Positions 1 through 7,394 of a stretch of 15,660 nt of DNA are shown one piece after another; within the stretch, counting starts at the first letter, position 1, and the number at the start of each line of letters is the position of its first letter. Source of the DNA: Clostridia bacterium (GTDB lineage Bacteria > Bacillota > Sulfobacillia > SLMV01); assembly GCA_007133365.1 (NCBI GenBank), contig SLMV01000197.1, positions 1 to 15,660 of the forward strand. The letters run 5' to 3'. The notes below the pieces were generated by a model, which saw nothing but the letters and a program-made list of their open reading frames with translations, made no database searches and was not told the DNA's origin. The translations under genes and the position numbers were made by a program.

Positions 1-151
1 GGGATGGATCTTCCTCTCGTGCCGAAGATGAACTCGGCCCGCCTCCAGGCCCTGACGGATTCACCGCCTCCTCCTGAAAGTCGGCTCCATGGGGAGTTTT
101 CTGCTGTCTCTGTCCATCTTGCGAACTCACGGACTCCATCCCCTCATACAT
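1..151 (-). CDS. Possible N-terminus of the group II intron-encoded protein, partial
   Basis: Within the presumed domain IV of the intron, an ATG at 151 follows a purine-rich GGAAGGA ribosome site at suitable distance. It opens a frame of 50 codons that reaches the window edge without a stop. The visible peptide starts MYEGMESVSSQDGQRQQKTP and continues as a low-complexity, Gly/Ser/Pro- and Glu-rich stretch. No reverse-transcriptase motif is reached, so the identity comes from position only: intron-encoded maturase/reverse transcriptases begin in this part of the RNA. A second ATG at 139 is an alternative start. The frame could also simply be open RNA sequence. Confidence 0.5.
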   Translation of the reverse strand, partial: MYEGMESVSSQDGQRQQKTPHGADFQEEAVNPSGPGGGPSSSSAREEDPS

Positions 152-612
152 GTTCGGTCCTTCCGCCAGGATTCGTTGTCCAAACTTACGTGGGCCCAGC
201 CAGGACTGCCCCTTTCGGTTGGCAGTGCCTCAATCTCCGCACCCTATGAAGACGACTCCTCCTGCGTACGATTACCTTTGCTGACTTCTGCCGCCTCAGC
301 CGCGCCTCTCGATGCGGGTTATCATCGCTGACGTATGCGGCAGACCTCCCCGGGTAAGAACGGATACTTTCCCCGCACACCCGCCCTGTCTACGCAACGG
401 ACCTTCGGCCAATATGGGGCTTCGTCTTGTTGGGCAGACTCGCCCAGCCCGTCACGCCTCGTCCCGGATTCGTGCTCCTCGGGTCGCGGTTTTGCCTCCG
501 GCTTCCTTCAGATTCCACCTCACGGCGGACACCCTTGCCTTTGGCTAATGGTTCCCACTGCCAAGCCCATAGCGGACTCTCACCGCCAAGTTATCACCCA
601 TGCCGGGCACAC
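1..612 (-). mobile_element. Group IIC intron, 5' part (domains I to start of IV), cut by the window edge
   Basis: Read on the minus strand, the element begins at 612 with GTGTGCCCGGCATGGGTG, the 5' end I know from group IIC introns such as the Oceanobacillus iheyensis intron. Further family landmarks follow in the right order: GGTGAGAGTCC, GCAAGGGTGTCCG, GGAATCTGAAGGAAGC, GAGGAGCACGAA, TTCTTACCCGGGGAGGTCTG, CAGAAGTCAGCA, and finally GGAAGGACCGAAC close to the expected beginning of domain IV. These would fold into a self-splicing ribozyme that moves by retrohoming with its encoded reverse transcriptase. The catalytic domain V and the 3' end lie beyond the left edge, so activity cannot be judged. 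The sequence is visibly more GC-rich than the neighbouring intergenic DNA, as expected of an acquired element. The assignment rests on recalled family sequence, not an alignment. Confidence 0.88.
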
Positions 613-616
613 GATC

Positions 617-650
617 AAAGACCGGGCGTCGATATCGGCGCCCGGCCTTT
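617..650 (-). terminator. Intrinsic terminator of the first substrate-binding protein gene
   Basis: The stem is CCGGGCG (622-628) with CGCCCGG (639-645), around a loop centred on the palindrome GATATC. After one mismatch, the outer pairs AAAG (617-620) and CTTT (647-650) extend it. On the minus strand it follows the lipoprotein stop codon (682) by about 30 bases and is followed by TTTGATC, a short T-tract. The group IIC intron starts five bases beyond the outer stem, and this class is known to insert behind terminator hairpins. Confidence 0.85.
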
Positions 651-681
651 TGCATCGCGTTAGTCTACCCCAAACGTTTAC

Positions 682-2388
682 TTATTCAGCGATACGGATA
701 TCATAGCCCCAGATTTCGATGTCATACCGGGGTTCATAATCTAGCCGGTCATTAATACCAAACAGCGTGCTCAACTGGAAAAGCCCAATGAAGTTGGCAT
801 ACCGCTCGGTCGCCGCAATCTTCGTTGCCTCATGATAAGCCTCGGTTCTGGCTTGTTCATCGACAACTTCGGACCAAGCATATTCGAGCAACTCATTGAT
901 ACGCTCCGTTTGCTGTTCGAAATCAGGATCGATGTCCGGGTCCGGTGGCAAACTGTGAACATTGTCATAATGGATCTGATTGGTCGAGAAGAACGGGTTC
1001 ATCTGCCCACCTAGTGACAGCAGGTTAAGTTCTTGGGTCCGTCCAGGCAAATATACATCCGATCGCCACGTGGAATGATCCATGACGCGAAGGTCAACAT
1101 CAAATCCGACTTGCTCAAGCATATCGGCTATGACCCGTGACATATCGCCATGCGGCCACTGCTCAGACGAGTGCATGACCAAGGTTGCTTCACCTGGACC
1201 GTACCCAGCGTCTTCGATGAGCTCGCTGGCGTAGTCCGGATCATACACCTGAGCATCCGGTCCGTAAAGCGCTGGCTGTGATTCTTCTAGAGGAGCAAAC
1301 GGTCCCCGGGCTCGGTAAGCCTCACCGGTCCCACCAGTTAGTTCGCGCAGAGCATATTTGTCGATGGCATGTTCGATCGCCATGCGGATCCGGGGATCCT
1401 CCGTCAGGAACGTCCGGTTAAGCTCCGGCTCATCCGCAAAGTCAGGCTCCGGGTAGTCGTCGTATGATCGAACCCCAGTCCGGACACTGAGCATGTGTCC
1501 TCGCGCAGTATCCACCCATTGAGTACTCGTACCCTCGTTATCCTCAATCCGGTCTTTATCTTGTGGCATAATATCGTAGATGACGTCGACACCGCCGGTA
1601 ATCAGTTCGGCCACGCGCGTCGACGCTTCTGGGATAACCCGATATTCAAGTTCTTCATAATTCGGGAACTTTTCCTCTTGCCAATAATCTTCGTTGCGTT
1701 CAAAGAGCACATGTTCATCCCGAACATGTTCCTTCTTCAACCACGGACCCGTTCCCATGGGCTCACGATGAACACCGTCAAGGCCAACCTCTTCAAAATA
1801 GGCCTTGCTGACAATTCCCGCTCCGGTGTTCTGCTGGGAAAGTTGCCAGAGGAACAGGGAGTTGGGCTCTTTTGATACAACATCGAATGTGTAATCATCG
1901 TGGATAATGATCTCGTCGATCCAATCGTACTGGTCCGTCACAATATATTCGTCACGGGTTCCCTCAATAATACGGCGATAGTGAAATTTCACGTCTTCAG
2001 CCGTCAGTTCCGTACCATCATGGAACAAGACACCCTCATGGAGGTAGAAACGGAAGGTCAAATCATCAATAACCTCCCACTCCTTTGCTAGTTCCGGAAC
2101 CCAACGCCCTCCGTCGGGGTGACGAACGAACAGATAATCATAAGCATTTTGTGTGATCCATTCAGCAGCGCTGATCCAGTCCTGAGGTGGATCCCAAGAA
2201 AGAACATCCGTCGCCTGGGCAATTACGACCCGTTGCGGGTCATCCGGGTCCACCGGATCTGGATCTGGGTCCGGATCCACGTCGACATCATTGTCATCTG
2301 GTGGATCCACGGCTGGGCCGCAAGCTACAACCATTGCCAAACTCATCACAAGAACTAATACCAGTGAGAGCCTGATCCATTTATTCAT
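682..2388 (-). CDS. ABC transporter substrate-binding lipoprotein, family 5 (peptide/nickel type), copy 1
   Basis: The protein (568 aa) is an extracytoplasmic solute receptor of the DppA/OppA family that would deliver an oligopeptide or similar ligand to an ABC importer. ATG 2388 is chosen because AAGGAGTG lies just upstream and the signal peptide begins there; a longer frame to 2490 has neither. Residues 1-22 are a lipoprotein signal peptide with lipobox VVAC (Cys23). Residues 24-51 are an Asp-Pro-rich linker. The family 5 domain follows, with the typical segments WEVIDDLTFRFYLHEGVLFH and DGTELTAEDVKFHYRR, then GTGPW. The whole protein is strikingly acidic. It is very like the product of 3530-5230 (about three-quarters identical or more by eye), so the pair arose by duplication. 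No permease or ATPase gene is in the window, so the ligand and partner transporter are unknown. It forms its own unit with a leader hairpin and terminator. Confidence 0.95.
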   Translation of the reverse strand: MNKWIRLSLVLVLVMSLAMVVACGPAVDPPDDNDVDVDPDPDPDPVDPDDPQRVVIAQATDVLSWDPPQDWISAAEWITQNAYDYLFVRHPDGGRWVPELAKEWEVIDDLTFRFYLHEGVLFHDGTELTAEDVKFHYRRIIEGTRDEYIVTDQYDWIDEIIIHDDYTFDVVSKEPNSLFLWQLSQQNTGAGIVSKAYFEEVGLDGVHREPMGTGPWLKKEHVRDEHVLFERNEDYWQEEKFPNYEELEYRVIPEASTRVAELITGGVDVIYDIMPQDKDRIEDNEGTSTQWVDTARGHMLSVRTGVRSYDDYPEPDFADEPELNRTFLTEDPRIRMAIEHAIDKYALRELTGGTGEAYRARGPFAPLEESQPALYGPDAQVYDPDYASELIEDAGYGPGEATLVMHSSEQWPHGDMSRVIADMLEQVGFDVDLRVMDHSTWRSDVYLPGRTQELNLLSLGGQMNPFFSTNQIHYDNVHSLPPDPDIDPDFEQQTERINELLEYAWSEVVDEQARTEAYHEATKIAATERYANFIGLFQLSTLFGINDRLDYEPRYDIEIWGYDIRIAE

Positions 2389-2392
2389 GCTT

Positions 2393-2400
2393 TCACTCCT
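2393..2400 (-). promoter_or_regulatory. Ribosome binding site deciding the start of the copy 1 lipoprotein
   Basis: On the minus strand GGAAGGAGTG stands four bases before ATG 2388. The same block, GAAAGGAGTG, precedes the paralogue at 5230. This favours the 568-residue start over the in-frame ATG at 2490. Confidence 0.75.
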
Positions 2401-2411
2401 TCCGAAGATCA

Positions 2412-2443
2412 GATGACCCTTTATCGGCAATAATGAGGTCATC
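2412..2443 (-). promoter_or_regulatory. Leader hairpin before copy 1 lipoprotein
   Basis: A perfect 7-bp inverted repeat, GATGACC (2412-2418) and GGTCATC (2437-2443), encloses an 18-base loop and ends about a dozen bases before the ribosome site. The transcript leader could fold into this hairpin. The paralogue has a hairpin of different sequence at the same place. Its role, such as mRNA stability, translation control or none, is not known. Confidence 0.4.
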
Positions 2444-3447
2444 CATATCGATATACTTTCGACAGTCGACCGAAAATTCCTGCTTATCACAATATTTCGG
2501 TATACGAGATATAGAGTTATGATTGTAATAGTATTTATTTACGTTTTTCACTTTCAATATTGCATTAAGAAAATCGTCGATCCCGAATACCGATTTTCAC
2601 TTACTACCGCATGAATAAGGTGGGTTAATTTAGGATAGATTATTTCATAAGAAGCCAAAGTGCTTTCTTACGTGAAAGAAACGGGCGAAATATTCCAGGA
2701 ATTATTCAGCAATTACAACCAGCAACGAAATCCTCCGCAACAGACCGAGGAAAGTCTTGCCATGCGTGACAAATCATGTATCATGAAGGCGCGTTACCCG
2801 TTGACACTCTTATCGTTGACGATTTTCTCGAATGGAGAACTCCCAGTGAGGCATAGGTAATTTCACCTACGTGGCAAGCGCAATAATCTGGATAATCGGC
2901 GATTAACGCCAAACCTAAAGGCATCTGCCGCTTCCTAACCCTATGGGCTCCCATCATTTTTTGGCTTGAGCGAAAGTTGGAACCTGCACCTCATAATTCG
3001 GGCCACTGGTATCGCTAACCATGAGGAGTCCGTCGTAGCATTCTTTTTATGAGGAGGAGAGAGCCATTGGGGAGTAAACGGAAGTCATATCAGTCAGAGT
3101 TTAGGTTTTGGGTGGTCATAAGGGGTATCCGCTACATTCTTCCGCAAATTTGGATATATGGTTCCATCTTAGCAATCGCCTTCGCTCCTGATCAATCCCA
3201 AAACGATTAGAATAAACACTCCATGTGCCATAACACGATTTTCCGCAGGGCGGCTGTTTGGATCACGGACCCAATACATTTAATCAACTCCCGGATTCTG
3301 GTAGATTCCCGCCTCTTGGCATAACTCGGTCTGAGATGATTCTCCGACTTCTAGATTGCATTATCTTAGTTTCACGAGTCGGCCTTAAAGAATATTCCGC
3401 CCCACCGAAAGCCCCTGAGCATTGCCTTATAACGGCTATAACCGTAA
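2444..3447. other. Intergenic stretch without a recognisable gene
   Basis: About 1 kb between the leader of copy 1 and the terminator of copy 2. It is AT-richer than the genes. The longest frames (for example 2660-2860 and 3258-3554 on the plus strand) have no good ribosome site, show no family resemblance I recognise, and the second runs through a terminator hairpin into the 3' end of the next gene. The promoter of copy 1 must lie at the low-coordinate end, but no convincing -35/-10 pair stands out. The stretch could be decayed coding DNA left by the duplication. Confidence 0.6.
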
Positions 3448-3473
3448 AGTGCCCCGGGACATCCCGGGGCACT
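3446..3473 (-). terminator. Hairpin terminator of the second substrate-binding protein gene
   Basis: A perfect 12-bp stem, AGTGCCCCGGGA (3448-3459) with TCCCGGGGCACT (3462-3473), lies some 57 bases past the stop codon of the gene ending at 3530. On the minus strand it continues CTTTACGG, so the T-tract is only three bases. The very GC-rich stem makes termination likely all the same. Confidence 0.75.
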
Positions 3474-3529
3474 GACAGTCAACGGTGCTCCATTCGTTCT
3501 GCGCATCGTCTAATTCCCTCGGTCAACCA

Positions 3530-5230
3530 TCACTCAACGACTTCAATGTCGTAGCCCCAAAGTTCAAGGTCGTGGCGGGGCTCCACATTGACCCGATCAC
3601 TGATGCCATAAAGAACACTCGTTTGGAAGAGACCTATGAAGTTTGCGTAGCGCTCGGTCGCGGCTATTTTGGTTGCCTCATGATAAGCCTCGATTCTGGC
3701 TTCGTCATCGACAACTTCGGTCCACGCATATTCGAGCAACTCATTGATTTCCTCCGTCTGCTCTTCAAAATCCGGGTCCAGCTCGGGATCCGGTGGCAAA
3801 CTGTGAACGTTGTCATAATGGATCTGGTTGGTCGAGAAGTACGGATTCATCTGTCCGCCAAGGGAGAGCAGGTTCAATTCTTGGGTTCGTCCTGGCAGAT
3901 AAACATCGGATTGCCAGGTTGAATGATCCATCACGTTTAGATCAACGTCAAAGCCAACCTGCTCCAGCATATCGGCAATCACCCGCGACATGTCGCCGTG
4001 GGGCCAGGACTCGGAGGAATGCATCACCAGCGTTGGTTCGCCTGGTTCGTAGCCCGCATCCCGAAGGATTTCCTCTGCCTTCTCTGGATCATAAACATTG
4101 GCATCGGGACCGTAGAGAGCGTCCTGCGCTTCCGGCAAAGGCTTAAACGGACCACGGGCGCGATAAGCCTCACCTGTTCCACCAGTCAAGGTTTGCAGGG
4201 CATATTTGTCAATTGCGTGTTCAATCGCCTTTCGGACCCGGGGGTCCTCCGTCGCGAATGTTCGATCGACGTCGGGATCTCCAGCAAAATCTGGTTCCGG
4301 ATAGTCCTCATACGATCGTACTCCAGTCCGAACACTCAACATATGGCCTCTCTCTGAGTCAACCCATTCCGTCCCAGTACCAGTATTCTCATCAATCCGA
4401 TCCTTATCCTCCGGCATCACCTCGGTAATGATATCAACACCACCGGTTAGCAGTTCAGCAACTCGGGTCGACGCTTCGGGAATAACACGGTATTCCAGCT
4501 CCTCATAGTTTGGGAACTTGTCTTCTTGCCAATAGTTTTCATTTCGCTCCATAAGCACATGCTCATCCCGAACCCATTCCTTCAGCGTCCAGGGACCGGT
4601 TCCCATGGGCTCACGGTGGACACCATCTAGGCCGACCTCTTCAAAGTAGTCTTTGCTGACAATGCCCGCGCCGGTGTTCTTTTGGGCCAACTGCCATAAG
4701 AACAAGGAGTTGGGTTCTACTGCGACAACGTCGAACGTATAATCATCGTGAATGATGATCTCATCGATCCAATCGTACTGATCGGTTACAATGTACTCGT
4801 CGCGTGTCCCCTCAATAATCCGGCGGTAGTGGAACTTCACATCTTCAGCCGTTAACTCGGTACCATCGTGGAATTCCACGCCTTCTTCGAGGTAAAAGCG
4901 AAACGTAAGGTCATCAATCACTTCCCAATCATAAGCAAGCTCTGGAATCCATTCTCCACCCTCTGCACTGCGAATGAATAGATAATCATACGCGTTTTGG
5001 GTGATCCACTCTGCCGCACTGATCCAGTCCTGAGGGGGATCCCATGAGCGGACATCCGATTCCTGACCAATCACCACACGTTGAGGTTCATCCGGATCCA
5101 CGGGATCTGGGTCGGGATCATCCACATCATTTTCGTCCGGTGGCGGTTCCGTATCTGGTGCACACGCTATCAGTGTGCCCAGACTCACCACCAATACCAA
5201 TACTAAGACGATGCTAAACCAACGTCGCAT
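3530..5230 (-). CDS. ABC transporter substrate-binding lipoprotein, family 5 (peptide/nickel type), copy 2
   Basis: The 566-residue protein is a close paralogue of the gene at 682-2388 and belongs to the same DppA/OppA-like receptor family, acting outside the membrane. ATG 5230 is supported by AAAGGAGTG upstream and by the immediate signal peptide (residues 1-22). The lipobox is LIAC with Cys23 as lipid anchor. Residues 26-49 are an acidic linker with repeated Asp-Pro, slightly shorter than in copy 1. The core has WEVIDDLTFRFYLEEGVEFH, DGTELTAEDVKFHYRR and GTGPW. Differences from copy 1 are scattered through the chain and the reading frame is intact, so both genes appear to be maintained. The acidic surface fits an exported protein of a salt- or alkali-adapted organism. 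No transporter partner genes are adjacent. Ligand specificity cannot be read from the sequence. Confidence 0.95.
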   Translation of the reverse strand: MRRWFSIVLVLVLVVSLGTLIACAPDTEPPPDENDVDDPDPDPVDPDEPQRVVIGQESDVRSWDPPQDWISAAEWITQNAYDYLFIRSAEGGEWIPELAYDWEVIDDLTFRFYLEEGVEFHDGTELTAEDVKFHYRRIIEGTRDEYIVTDQYDWIDEIIIHDDYTFDVVAVEPNSLFLWQLAQKNTGAGIVSKDYFEEVGLDGVHREPMGTGPWTLKEWVRDEHVLMERNENYWQEDKFPNYEELEYRVIPEASTRVAELLTGGVDIITEVMPEDKDRIDENTGTGTEWVDSERGHMLSVRTGVRSYEDYPEPDFAGDPDVDRTFATEDPRVRKAIEHAIDKYALQTLTGGTGEAYRARGPFKPLPEAQDALYGPDANVYDPEKAEEILRDAGYEPGEPTLVMHSSESWPHGDMSRVIADMLEQVGFDVDLNVMDHSTWQSDVYLPGRTQELNLLSLGGQMNPYFSTNQIHYDNVHSLPPDPELDPDFEEQTEEINELLEYAWTEVVDDEARIEAYHEATKIAATERYANFIGLFQTSVLYGISDRVNVEPRHDLELWGYDIEVVE

Positions 5231-5252
5231 CCTGTCACTCCTTTCGAATTCG

Positions 5253-5308
5253 ATGGCTCATCGCTAACCCTTCAACTTGTGAACGGACAAGCTGCACGTC
5301 TGAGCCAT
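5253..5308 (-). promoter_or_regulatory. Leader hairpin before copy 2 lipoprotein
   Basis: An outer inverted repeat, ATGGCTCA (5253-5260) and TGAGCCAT (5301-5308), encloses an inner one, CTTGT (5276-5280) and ACAAG (5287-5291). Together they could form a 56-base two-stage hairpin that ends about ten bases before the ribosome site of the gene starting at 5230. It does not match a riboswitch class I recognise. Function is unproven. Confidence 0.4.
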
Positions 5309-5951
5309 TGTACATCTTGATTCTAGGTCTAGGAAGAGAATCCTGCCCTTAAACGTACATTTTATCGAGAATCGAAACGAGAAACGCCATCCAATGGGTC
5401 CGTTTTACGTCATATCAAACGCTATTCATCATTTTCTATCCATCCTTGGCTATAATCCAACAATTTATCGATTACTTATTAGCAAAATTAATGAGGATAA
5501 CTTCCATATGGATTTTGCATTTCTATTATCGTTGTTTCGTTCAATTAGGATTTCGATGCAAGCACTGCTGTTGGTTTAAAGAGGACCCGCTTCCGCATAA
5601 ACCCTTCTTTCAGATTCGATTTGAGTTCAACACATGACACATCACCGGCTTTTCTCAGGCAACAAATTACTTCTGGTGATCACCACCTGCTCTAAGCCAC
5701 GATAATCGCTTCGATTCGTGCCAGTTCAGCGGAATCGCCTGGCATGCAAGATCGATCCACCGTTTAAGGATCGCTTTTGGCAAGGTCCTATTGGCTCATG
5801 ACACTCACGACCTGACATATTCACGAATACTATCCATTAACCCGAAACTTCTAAAACCTCCCTCAATCATTCCCCTTTTCGGGTTTCTTCTCTCAATAAT
5901 CTCGACATACGGATCCGTCAAAGGTCTAAACCTTAGACCCTTAATTAATAA
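5309..5951. other. Intergenic stretch without a recognisable gene
   Basis: About 640 bases upstream of copy 2 and downstream of the PurL-like gene. The part from about 5340 to 5580 is strongly AT-rich and probably holds the copy 2 promoter, though no clear -35/-10 pair is seen. A 12-bp palindrome TGGTGATCACCA lies at 5674-5685. A 9-bp inverted repeat (AACCCGAAA with TTTCGGGTT, roughly 5838-5890) has a loop of about 30 bases. Plus-strand frames such as 5394-5579 and 5446-5637 lack ribosome sites and resemble nothing I know. Confidence 0.55.
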
Positions 5952-5979
5952 GATCCGCGGCTGCCGGCAGCCGCGGATC
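5952..5979. repeat. Perfect 28-bp palindrome, possible terminator of the PurL-like gene
   Basis: GATCCGCGGCTGCC (5952-5965) is followed directly by its exact reverse complement (5966-5979), with no spacer. In RNA this would be a very stable hairpin about 100 bases past the stop codon of the gene at 6082. On the minus strand it continues TTATTAATTAAGG, an AT-rich but interrupted tail, so a terminator is likely but not textbook. A protein-binding site is the alternative. Confidence 0.6.
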
Positions 5980-6081
5980 CTTCCTTCAAACGGTGGTCGC
6001 CTCCTGATGATGGCTCTAAATGCTAAAGAAGGATTCTCGGAGATGCTACGATCAACATAGGCAAAAAAAGCGATCAGCAAC

Positions 6082-7185
6082 TCATCCGCCGAGACGCTCC
6101 AAGATTTTGGTGTCCGGCACATTGGGGATGCGGGCGATCTCGCTTCCCTCATAATGAAAGACGGCCTCTTCAGCCTCGGTAATCTCCCCAATGACCGCCG
6201 CCGGCACCTTCATTTCCGTCAACACTTCGAGGATCTCCTTTACATCAACCGGAGCAACCTGAAACATCATGCGCGCTTGGGTTTCACAAATTAGGATTTC
6301 TTCGGGGGTCAAATCATCGCGGACGGTCGGCACCTTGGCCAGGTCAATTTGAGCGCCCAGACCACCAAAACGCACGGACTCACTGACGCCGGCCCCAATG
6401 CCCGCGGCACCGAGATCAGAGCACGCTCGGATCTTGCCTGTCTTCATAGCTGCTAAGGCCGCATCCATTGTTCTGCGTTCTTGATCAAAGAGGGCAACGG
6501 CCGGACGCATTTCATCCACGAGTCCCGCCCGATAAAGCGTGTCATTACCATCGTCGGCTGTCTCGCCGATCAGTATCACCTGATTACCGGCTGTTTTGGC
6601 CGGTTTGGTCAAGGGCTCTTCTGTGACGAGCTTTCCAATCACCGCCACCACGACCGCCGGCACGATGTCACTAAAAGAAGTGGATAGGCCACCTCCTACC
6701 ACGAACACATCCATCGTCCGACACATGTCCCGGATTCCTGACACCAGGAGATTCACTCGATCACCGCTGGTCATGACTTCACAATCACCGCAGGTGCATT
6801 CCCCGTCAAAACCACAAGCGCCAACCACCACCTCTTCGTCTAAGGGCCGAGTGCCGATAAAGTCGAGCAAAAACAGAGGGCGTGCCCCCATTGCAACGAC
6901 ATCCCGCATGGCGCCTCCAGCCCCGGTGGCAGCACCATCATAAGGTCGCGGCACACAAGGTGAGCAGTGACTTTCCATCTTGGCCACCATCGTCACACCC
7001 TCTTCGGGCAAGCGAAACACCGCCGCATCATCGTTGGCATCCGGTCCCACCAACAAGTGATCCGGCCACATCTTGCTCACCTCTCGGTTAAGCTTTTCGA
7101 AAATACCAAAATCAATCGCCTGATCAATATTATGGTGCAAATGAACGAACAAGGCGTGCATAAGTGCTTTCTCGACGCGGTTCAT
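6082..7185 (-). CDS. PurL-like AIR synthase superfamily protein, half-length, with cysteine clusters
   Basis: The 367-residue protein belongs to the PurM/PurL/SelD/HypE/ThiL superfamily of ATP-dependent enzymes and is closest by eye to one half of PurL, which is normally about twice as long. ATG 7185 is chosen over 7233 because AAGGAGG stands just upstream. Visible matches are NDDAAVF (51-57), AKMES followed by PYDGAATGAGGAMRDVVAMG (82-100 region), VVGGGLSTSFSDIVP (162-176), SDLGAAGIGAGVSE (256-269), and TPEEILICETQARM (293-306). Where PurL has the Glu-Thr-His-Asn-His motif, this protein has ESHCSPC (71-77). A further cluster, CGFDGECTCGDC (124-135), suggests metal or Fe-S binding. It lacks a glutaminase domain and the C-terminal Cys used by HypE. 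The reaction is unknown, and a purine role is doubtful. It is a separate unit beyond the rex terminator, so any tie to the hydrogenase is speculative. Confidence 0.85.
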   Translation of the reverse strand: MNRVEKALMHALFVHLHHNIDQAIDFGIFEKLNREVSKMWPDHLLVGPDANDDAAVFRLPEEGVTMVAKMESHCSPCVPRPYDGAATGAGGAMRDVVAMGARPLFLLDFIGTRPLDEEVVVGACGFDGECTCGDCEVMTSGDRVNLLVSGIRDMCRTMDVFVVGGGLSTSFSDIVPAVVVAVIGKLVTEEPLTKPAKTAGNQVILIGETADDGNDTLYRAGLVDEMRPAVALFDQERRTMDAALAAMKTGKIRACSDLGAAGIGAGVSESVRFGGLGAQIDLAKVPTVRDDLTPEEILICETQARMMFQVAPVDVKEILEVLTEMKVPAAVIGEITEAEEAVFHYEGSEIARIPNVPDTKILERLGG

Positions 7186-7302
7186 ATCGAAACCTCCTTG
7201 TTTAAATGAGAATAACCGACCGGGACGAATCAAGGGTCCTACTTTTTAAGCCGAATAGATATTGCTTCTCGATTCTAAAAAACGGTTCCTTTAAAGGATA
7301 CT

Positions 7303-7332
7303 AAGAAAAGGCCCGGACGTCATCCGGGCCTT
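7303..7332 (-). terminator. Intrinsic terminator of the hydrogenase-rex operon
   Basis: A perfect 10-bp stem, AAGGCCCGGA (7308-7317) and TCCGGGCCTT (7323-7332), has a 5-base loop. On the minus strand it is followed by TTTTCTT. It lies about 60 bases past the rex stop codon and about 120 bases before the next gene, so it closes the operon. Confidence 0.9.
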
Positions 7333-7394
7333 ACCCATCATTTACAGAGCCTGTTCGACTTGATTCCCCTATATTTACATTAACCGTGGATCCG

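Noticed and set aside
186..380. Minus-strand open frame of 64 codons inside the intron
   Set aside because: It lies in the conserved ribozyme RNA, which explains the sequence; no ribosome site and no protein similarity.
2660..2860. Plus-strand frame of 66 codons in the gap between the lipoprotein genes
   Set aside because: No proper ribosome site, no recognised motif, and no conserved partner in the window; a chance frame is more likely.
3258..3554. Plus-strand frame of 98 codons
   Set aside because: It runs through the terminator hairpin at 3446-3473 and into the antisense of the copy 2 lipoprotein gene.
3485..3922. Long plus-strand frame antisense to the copy 2 lipoprotein (likewise 1495-1875 against copy 1)
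   Set aside because: Both lie opposite highly convincing coding sequence and only mirror its codon pattern.
5275..5292. CTTGTGAACGGACAAG as a second Rex box before the copy 2 lipoprotein
   Set aside because: Only the TTGTGA arm fits; the other arm is ACAAG with wrong spacing and lacks TCACAA. It is better explained as the inner stem of the leader hairpin.
5446..5637. Plus-strand frame with Cys-rich patch (RCKHCCW)
   Set aside because: No ribosome site, AT-driven composition, and no domain recognised. The Cys patch alone is not evidence of a gene.
5805..6191. Minus-strand frame of 128 codons below the PurL-like gene
   Set aside because: It overlaps the end of that gene in another frame and reads through the 28-bp palindrome; composition is not protein-like.
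6082..7185. Calling the PurL-like gene hypE because it lies near a hydrogenase operon
   Set aside because: HypE serves [NiFe] hydrogenases and ends in a reactive Cys; this protein ends in ERLGG and its motifs are PurL-like.
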